Assembly (NCBI GenBank): GCA_000697335.1
Contig: JNEM01008726.1
Span: 1 to 14,433 of the forward strand
From: Conidiobolus incongruus B7586
Taxonomy: Eukaryota > Entomophthoromycota > Entomophthoromycetes > Entomophthorales > Conidiobolaceae
Reading direction: 5' to 3'
Length of the DNA: 14,433 nt
The notes under the pieces are model-generated. The model worked only from the letters and a program-made list of their open reading frames with translations, was not told the DNA's origin and made no database searches. This document shows positions 8,395-14,433 of the stretch, piece after piece. The translations under genes were made by a program, and so were the position numbers. The first letter of the stretch is position 1, and each line of letters begins with the position of its first letter.

Positions 8395-9420
8395 ATGTTA
8401 GCCAATCAAGATTTTAATTGGATTTATTTTCTACAAAATGAGTTTGGATGTCAAACATTGAATATACAGTCAGAGAATTCAATTAATATTATTCAATCAT
8501 ATTCAGAGCGATTATTTTTATTTTGGTAGCAATAGATGGTAATATATAAGTAATATTCTATCATTAATATTTATTAAAATTTTCAAAAATAAAACGATTT
8601 CAATTATAAACATCACGATGGTATTGATTTTTCAGAACTAATATAAATTAATCATTATTTTCAATAAAATTTACAATTATTCAAAATTTCAGAAATTAAA
8701 ATTTTCCAAAGTTTATTATCAATTAATTTATTTCATATTACCTATGTCAGAGGAAACTGAAAAATAGAGAAAACTTTAGAATTAAATAATTTTAATTGTT
8801 TAAATCAAAATCTTATGGATATATCAAAGAGACTGGAGTTATTAAATTATTAATAAATTTTGGTGGAAGGTGTCTATTTCTAATATTGATTTATATGTAT
8901 TGAGTTGAATTTCATTACTTTTCAACTAGATATTTTTAAGCTCATTATATGCTCAAACAATTACACTTGAGTGGAGTTTCTGATTATACATCAAGTAATG
9001 ATTTGAATGGTTTAGAGATAATGATCATATCTAAATTAATAATATGTAATAACTATCATTGATATTTTGATCCAAGAATTATTCACGCTATGATCAAATT
9101 TTCAAATCTCACAATCTTAGATTTATGTGATAGTTTAAAGCCTAGGAAAGAAGGATATCATCAAATAAGGTAATGGTTCTATATTACTTTCGCTTGGGAA
9201 AATTGAAATGATATTTTAATTAGAGTACCGATTTTGATTAATATACTAAAAATAATAGTTTCTCATTAATTAGTTAATATGGAAATCTTAGAGTTTAATC
9301 CAAGTGCTGAAATATTGAAGTCTCATTTATCACTATCAATCCCAAATATAATTATATTAATTTTCATTTCTATTAAAATATTCTAATATATGTTTTCTAG
9401 AACGCCAGTTAGCTCATCAA
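8395..9420 (+). pseudogene. Decayed leucine-rich-repeat (F-box/LRR-like) gene A
   Basis: An opening piece from an ATG at 8395 (44 codons, including NWIYFLQNEFG) resembles the start of fungal F-box/LRR-like proteins. After a strongly eroded stretch, 8952-9169 reads in one frame with one internal stop. It carries LRR-like lines LKQLHLSGVSDY and FSNLTILDLCDSLK. This frame continues across a well-formed 54-base intron (9170-9223, GTAATG...TAG) into VPILINILKIIV and then, after another break, NMEILEFNPSAEILKSH. The phase-2 junction rebuilds an Arg codon, which strongly suggests this was once a spliced gene of the same genome. There are several breaks in total. No F-box motif can be confirmed, so 'LRR-like' is the safer name. 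Confidence 0.5.
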
Positions 9421-9535
9421 TGAGCGGTTAATTTTTTGAATATCCAAGTTATCAGTATACTAATCACAACAAATCCCGAATATATTACATTCATTACATT
9501 TTTACATATATATTATAATAACATCTTTTTAGCTT

Positions 9536-11068
9536 ATCCGAGTTACATCTCAGAATCTCGTCTTAGGGGCACGTTGTGAAAGCATCATAACCAATCCTCA
9601 CTATTTGGCCCTTATTTCACAATTTCAACCCCCATCACTTTGGATTCAAGTTATTAAAAATTTCAACCAATGGACAATTTGAAATTTCCTGAAGGTACAA
9701 TTAATTATCAGTTATTTTAAATTGGATTTTAATTTCTTACATTTGGAAGGTTTTTCCAATCATTCCAAAGCTTACAACTCAGTTTTTGGGTTAATAGTCT
9801 TATGTGTACAGAGATTTAAAGTAAATATAGTATTTTATGCTTGTATTAAAAATTATTGACTAGGATATAGTTGGTTAAACTCGCGCAATCAAACTCTATG
9901 ATATTATTTTCACTTTCTTTTACTATGAAAATTCGACAGCTGGATCAAGTCAGATTCCTAACATCAATATCATCCCACAGGTTTTTGAAGCCTTCCTTCA
10001 GTCGTGTTTATCTTATGACCAATTTAAGTAAATATCATCAATTTAAGATAATCATCCCCTGTCAATAATATTTCATAATATTGACTCCTGGAAACATTCT
10101 CAATTAATTGCAATTTATTGACTAAAATGATAAACACACTTTCAACAGATACAACTCCAATCTTGAAAGTGTTGAAAAACTTTAATCAATCTCACCGAGC
10201 GAGAACATCAATATACACTATTGAATATTGCTATTACAAATTGAAATGTAACAGCATCAGAAACCAGTATCAAATTAGTTTTGTTAATTCTTACCAATGA
10301 ACAATTTCCCAAACATTTTTTAAAATTAGCTTTTTTAAATTTTGGCAAGCATTAAATACACTCTTTTATAGGTTCAAATTCATCGCTTACCTGCAATCGA
10401 GTTTAAAAGCTCTAACAATACTAATTTCACGTCCCAAAATTTTCCAATATCCCAAATCAAATATTCAATACGTTAAAATCTTTTGGAACATTTTATACAT
10501 GCTGGAAGATTTCAAATCGATTCATTGACAGATGACTGGGACTTTATTTACCTTCAATGCTTAAATTTGAAAATGTTTATTAATACTTATCACTCCTTCC
10601 AGCTTAATGAATATTTGAATTCTTTAATTCAGGTAAATGCCAGTTAATTATTGAAAAACCTATTATTTGGTTAATTTTCATAGGTATTAATAACTATTCC
10701 TAATTTAAATCAAAATGATTTTAAAAGTAGTAAACATTTATTTTAATATAATATGTATTGACTCTGACTTTACTGGATGTAATATCTTTTATAATATCTT
10801 GAAATATGATACATGGCAATGAACCCGAATTAATAATCATTTTACTGAACGACATTTTACCTAAATTGATGAGTATTTCCGCCAATCTGGTTATGACCAA
10901 TCTTACCAATTGGGTGTTGTCTGCAATCACTCCTTACTATTATTCAAATTACAATCACATCAATTGAATACCTTAAATCAATCGTTAATCAATACAATTC
11001 GAAGTATTTATGGTGCAATGATTAAGTGAACCATTTCAGAGTATCATCAAGGGTTTTTAAAAGGTAAT
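9536..11068 (+). pseudogene. Decayed leucine-rich-repeat (F-box/LRR-like) gene B, or the second half of A
   Basis: This stretch is visibly less AT-rich than the flanks and is filled with broken leucine-rich frames. Pieces include LSELHLRIS near 9538; a 52-codon piece ending LNEYLNSLIQ at 10632 (within it TDDWDFIYLQCLNLKMF); a 51-base intron (10633-10683, GTAAAT...TAG) joined in frame to VLITIPNLNQNDFK; and QLNTLNQSLINTIRSIYG near 10960-11010. A second intron-like segment (9821-9870) is also present. Frames change repeatedly and stops are frequent, so no working protein is encoded. Whether this is a tandem second gene or the rest of gene A cannot be decided from the sequence alone. Confidence 0.45.
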
Positions 11069-11512
11069 TAAATTTATTCTAATATTCAATTAATTCAATA
11101 AATATATAAAATAATAAAATTCTATTATATCTTAAGTAGCAATTTTATTTGATATATTAAGTTGATATTAAGGAATATATCAATTTTAAAAAACACAATT
11201 GATATAATATAAAAATCTACTATTGAAATATTGATTGATTATATTTCTAAATCCATTCAATTTTATTATTCAAATAATTTAATTCATTCCAAATTATATT
11301 CTCATTTCACAAATTATTATGGGATAATAACAATTATAAATTTAATGTCTACGTAATGACCTAATTCAATTTAAAATTTATTATTAAAAAAAATATAATA
11401 TATTCAATAATAATGTAATTAAAATATTTTATTATATTTAAAAAAAATAATTTAAAATTATTTATTAAATAATAGTGAACTTAAATTATTAATTAATTCT
11501 ATTTAGATAAAA
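11069..11512. other. AT-rich 5' flank of PRE4
   Basis: Very AT-rich sequence with A and T homopolymer runs and no coding content. It presumably contains the PRE4 promoter. I see no distinctive motif. Confidence 0.5.
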
Positions 11513-12493
11513 ATGTTTGAAAATTCTGGTTTTAACCAAACTATTACTGCTTATAACCCCGATTATACTCCTGGTCAATTAGCCCACTTACCTAATACTC
11601 ACACTCAGTACTTTTATTTTTACGCTATATTGAATAGTTGACTAATGTAGGATTGATAATAGACAACCTATTGTGACTGGTACTTCCGTTATCGGTCTAA
11701 TGTTTAAGGACGGTATTATGATGGCCACCGATTGCTTAGGTATTATAAATGAAAAATATTAGTTAAATTTTTACTTGAATATTAATTGACATTATTTTAG
11801 CTTCTTACGGCTCATTGGCTCGATTCCGTGATGAACGTCGTATGCATCCAGTAGGTACTCATACTATTTTGGGAGCTGGTGGCGATATGTCAGATTTTCA
11901 ATATGTTCAACATTTAATGGACCAATTAATGTATTTTCATTATTATTTATTATTTCAATGATACTAATGTTTTTGATAGGATTGAAGAAAACTATTACGA
12001 TGATGGCCATGTTTTGGGAGCTCCTCATATTTATGAATATTTATGTAGAATTATGTATAACAGACGTTCTAAAGTCGATCCCTTGTGGAATTCTTATATT
12101 GTTGGCGGTGTTCATAAGGGTGAAAGGTATTTTAAGTTATTAGCATTTTACATCATTGGTATTGATAATCTCGTTAGATTTTTAGCTTGCGTTGATTTAA
12201 AGGGAAGTACCTACAAAGCGTCCACCTTAGCCACCGGGTTTGGTGCCCATTTAGCCCAACCCATTTTAAGACGCAGGGTCGAAGGCAGAGAAAACGAATT
12301 AACCGAAGAAGAAGCCAAAGACATCATTGAAGAGTGTATGAAAGTCCTATTCTACAGAGATGCTCGCTCTTTGAACAAGATTCAAGTATCAACTATTACC
12401 AAAGATGGTGCTAGAATTTCCGAACCTTACTCCCTTCCAACCGAATGGGGCTTCGCCGAATCCGTCCGTGGTTACGGTTCTCAAAGAGTTTAA
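11513..12493 (+). CDS. PRE4/PSMB4: 20S proteasome subunit beta-7
   Basis: A structural (non-catalytic) beta-ring subunit of the 20S proteasome. Five exons: 11513-11607, 11663-11739, 11801-11930, 11980-12126, 12178-12493. The introns are 55, 61, 49 and 51 bases. The spliced length is 765 bases, giving 254 residues. A propeptide of about 30 residues precedes the expected mature start TQQPIVTGTSV (T31), which matches yeast Pre4 closely. Other landmarks are ASYGSLARFRDERR, GGDMSDFQYVQHLMDQL, IMYNRRSKVDPLWNSYIVGG, LATGFGAHLAQPILRR and VLFYRDARSLNKIQ. The C-terminal tail WGFAESVRGYGSQRV resembles the yeast ending. An in-frame TAG at 11504-11506 sits just before the ATG. Intron 1 has a second possible acceptor 12 bases earlier that keeps the frame (258 residues). 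Intron 4 has no in-frame stop. The gene appears intact. Confidence 0.95.
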
Positions 12494-13341
12494 TATGAGT
12501 AATAATAGTACGATTTAATCACTTTATAAATATTTCAATATAATTTTTTATTATTAATATATGATATTAACCAATTGTAATTATAATTCATACTATATTA
12601 TAAATTGAAATTTTTATCATATCAGTTAACTTAAAATCTCGTATGTTATATTCAATTTTTTATATTGTTAACTCTACAACTATATTTTTGTAAAATATTC
12701 ATACCAATACAATTAATTTTCATTGATTTTATTTCTAGATTCAATGATTTGTAATACTTATAATTAATCAATTGTATTATCATAAACCTTATAGCTTGAA
12801 TTTTATAATTGATTGATTATTATTTTGTCAAACTACATAATTTTTTATTAAGAATTATAATTGTATAAATGATAATGGTTGAACTTAATATAAAAATTAT
12901 TTCATTAATTGATAAAATTTTTATAAATAAAATGGTTATAGTTTATTTCTTTTTTGATAGATTGAATTTTGAATTAAAAATTAATTGCAATAATATTTAA
13001 CATTATATTTTATCACATTTTAATTGTTTATGATGAATAATTTTGAACTTCAAATTAATGTTATTGAATAATTTTAATTCACATATCAAAATCAATGAAA
13101 TGAGTTAAATTATGAGTATTTGCTAAAGAATCATGATATTGAAGCAAAATTGCAATACTTGTTAAATTATTGTTTTTTTCGAAATTATTTATAATTAATA
13201 TATTAGTTTGAATATTTATAAATTATTTGGTTGATAATACTACTATCCCATAAATGAAATATCTAATTAAAAAAATTTAAATTGGATAATTTAACTGAAT
13301 TCAATTTTTAAAATTATCAATAAATATAAATATAAATAAAA
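12494..13341. other. AT-rich spacer between PRE4 and UTP3
   Basis: This is the 3' flank of PRE4 and the 5' flank of UTP3, both transcribed rightwards. It is stop-dense AT-rich sequence with no coding frame, RNA gene or long repeat that I can see. Confidence 0.6.
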
Positions 13342-14433
13342 ATGGGTAGAAAAAGACATAATAAAAAATCAGTACAATCTAATTCCAATCAACCTCATCG
13401 TGATTTTCAAGATTTGAGCGGCCATATTACATTGGGTAATACTTGGGATGAAATGGAACATGGGTCCGAGGACGAATTCTTTGAAAGTAGACAACCTCAG
13501 TTGGAGGTGGAATCTAGTGAACCTGAAGGTACCTTTTTTACTAATTTTATAGTGTTAAAAATTATTAATTTTTGTGGTTAATTAGATTACGAAGAGGACG
13601 TTGAAGAAGTTATGGGCATTCAACACGATATAACATCCGACGAAGAAGAAGCTGAAGAGGAAAACGAAGAAGGTATTAAAATACTATGGAATTCATAAGA
13701 ACTGAAAATAATAAATTGAATAATAGACACTTGGGGTGCTAAACGTGCCAATTACTATGATGGTGACGATGTCGACGAAGATGAAGATGCCAAATTAGAA
13801 GAACAAGAAGCTTTGAGACTTCAAAAGAAACGTACCGAAACTATGGAGGAATCGGATTTCGTCGATTTTTCCATAGGCACTCTGGGTAAGAATTTTGCTC
13901 AATCTCAGAATGAGGAGGAGGACAATCAGCTCATTGCTCAGCTGAATGAACAGTTGGAAATGGTCGATTTTGCAGCTGATCAGGAAGAGATTACTAAGGT
14001 TGAACCTACTGAGGAGCAGGATCCATGGCAAAAGCTCGAAGAATCAGCTCCTGAAGTTATTGAATTGATGGCTCAATTGAAAGATAAAGAACAATTTTTA
14101 TCTCAATCTATGCAACCTATAATTGAACGTATCAGAGGTTTAAAGAAGAAGCCATCCTTCATCAATCAAAACCCCTTATTAAGACACTTCTGCCTCAAAT
14201 ATGAACTGTTTTTGTGTTATATTGCCAATGTTGCTTATTATTTGAGCTTGAAGTCTCAGCAAATTCCCAACTCTACAGAACATCCCGTCTTAGATACTTT
14301 AGTCCAGTTGAATACTCTTGTCGAAGCTTTGGAACAATCTGAAGATCCTGAAATTGATCTTTGTTCCCTTGTTAATGAAGAAATCGATCGTTTAGGTAAT
14401 ATTAAATATTCATTTCAAATTCCATTTTATTAA
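13342..14433 (+). CDS. UTP3/SAS10: Small-subunit processome protein Utp3/Sas10, 5' part (runs off right edge)
   Basis: A U3 snoRNP-associated factor needed for 18S rRNA processing in the nucleolus. Exons are 13342-13528, 13586-13672 and 13727-14395; introns are 57 and 54 bases. A third intron opens at 14396 (GTAATA) and leaves the window. 314 residues are visible. The basic start MGRKRHNKK is followed by acidic stretches, as in yeast Sas10. DTWGAKRANYYDGDDVDED followed by EEQEALRLQKKR (residues 92-125) matches the conserved Sas10 motif AWG...YYGADD...EALRLQKK. Residues about 198-290 form the Sas10/Utp3/C1D helical domain, with LLRHFCLKYELFLCYIANV and HPVLDTLVQL. The C-terminal Sas10 domain lies beyond the window. 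The start is the first ATG of the frame. The open frame to 14433 after the donor is intron read-through, not the true end. The family call is firm. Confidence 0.92.

Noticed and set aside
9871-10068. 65-codon open frame as a real small gene
   Set aside because: It lies inside the decayed LRR-like block, has no recognisable content, and neighbouring frames carry equal or better pieces.
10721-10930. 69-codon minus-strand frame
   Set aside because: Antisense to plus-strand pieces of the decayed LRR-like block, with no domain signal.
11958-12143. 61-codon plus-strand frame overlapping PRE4 exon 4
   Set aside because: Out of frame with the conserved proteasome sequence; a shadow.
13795-14031. 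78-codon minus-strand frame inside UTP3
   Set aside because: Antisense shadow of the acidic UTP3 exon, with leucine- and phenylalanine-rich text typical of reversed Glu codons.
14396-14433. End of the UTP3 protein at the TAA closing the window
   Set aside because: A canonical donor at 14396 and the missing C-terminal Sas10 domain show that this is intron read-through.
1-14433. CRISPR arrays, bacterial operons, rRNA genes and reverse-transcriptase-bearing elements
   Set aside because: No regularly spaced repeats, no ribosome-binding-site-led gene runs, no rRNA-like sequence and no recognisable polymerase or integrase motifs were seen.

Overview
The window is nuclear DNA from a small-genome eukaryote, most likely an early-diverging fungus. 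Four things point there: the DNA is strongly AT-rich; 13 supported introns are complete or begun, the 12 complete ones 49-66 bases long with GT...AG ends; the housekeeping proteins are fungal-type (an Lst8 homologue, a Pre4-type proteasome subunit, Sas10/Utp3, a type II PI 4-kinase); and there is a secreted lytic polysaccharide monooxygenase-like protein. Decayed GPCR-like and leucine-rich genes would fit a Conidiobolus-like (Entomophthoromycotina) lineage. That last step is inference from memory of such genomes, not shown by the sequence.

Left part (1-5840). A partial type II phosphatidylinositol 4-kinase gene on the minus strand runs off the left edge (1-1122, two exons). Then come an AT-rich spacer with a perfect hairpin, a tRNA-Asn(GTT) gene (2790-2863, plus strand), a complete six-exon LST8 gene (3016-4307, minus strand) and an intronless secreted LPMO-like gene (5103-5840, minus strand).

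Middle (about 5840-11100). No intact gene is supported here. The stretch looks like a graveyard of accessory genes: an unrecognised decayed coding patch near 6.3-6.6 kb, a fossil resembling the last helices of a rhodopsin-like GPCR (7.08-7.79 kb), and one or two decayed leucine-rich-repeat/F-box-like genes (8.4-11.0 kb) that still carry recognisable 50-54 base introns joining compatible frames.

Right part (11513-14433). A complete five-exon 20S proteasome beta-7 (PRE4/PSMB4) gene is followed on the same strand by the 5' part of UTP3/SAS10, a small-subunit processome factor, which leaves the window inside its third intron.

The genes do not form one pathway. PI4K2 and LST8 both act in membrane and growth signalling at endomembranes, but nothing in the sequence links them functionally. 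I see no gene cluster that amounts to a new system. The observations most worth following are the unassigned LPMO-like protein, the tandem splice acceptors and the stop-free 3n intron in PRE4, the wobble-rich tRNA acceptor stem, and the gene graveyard.
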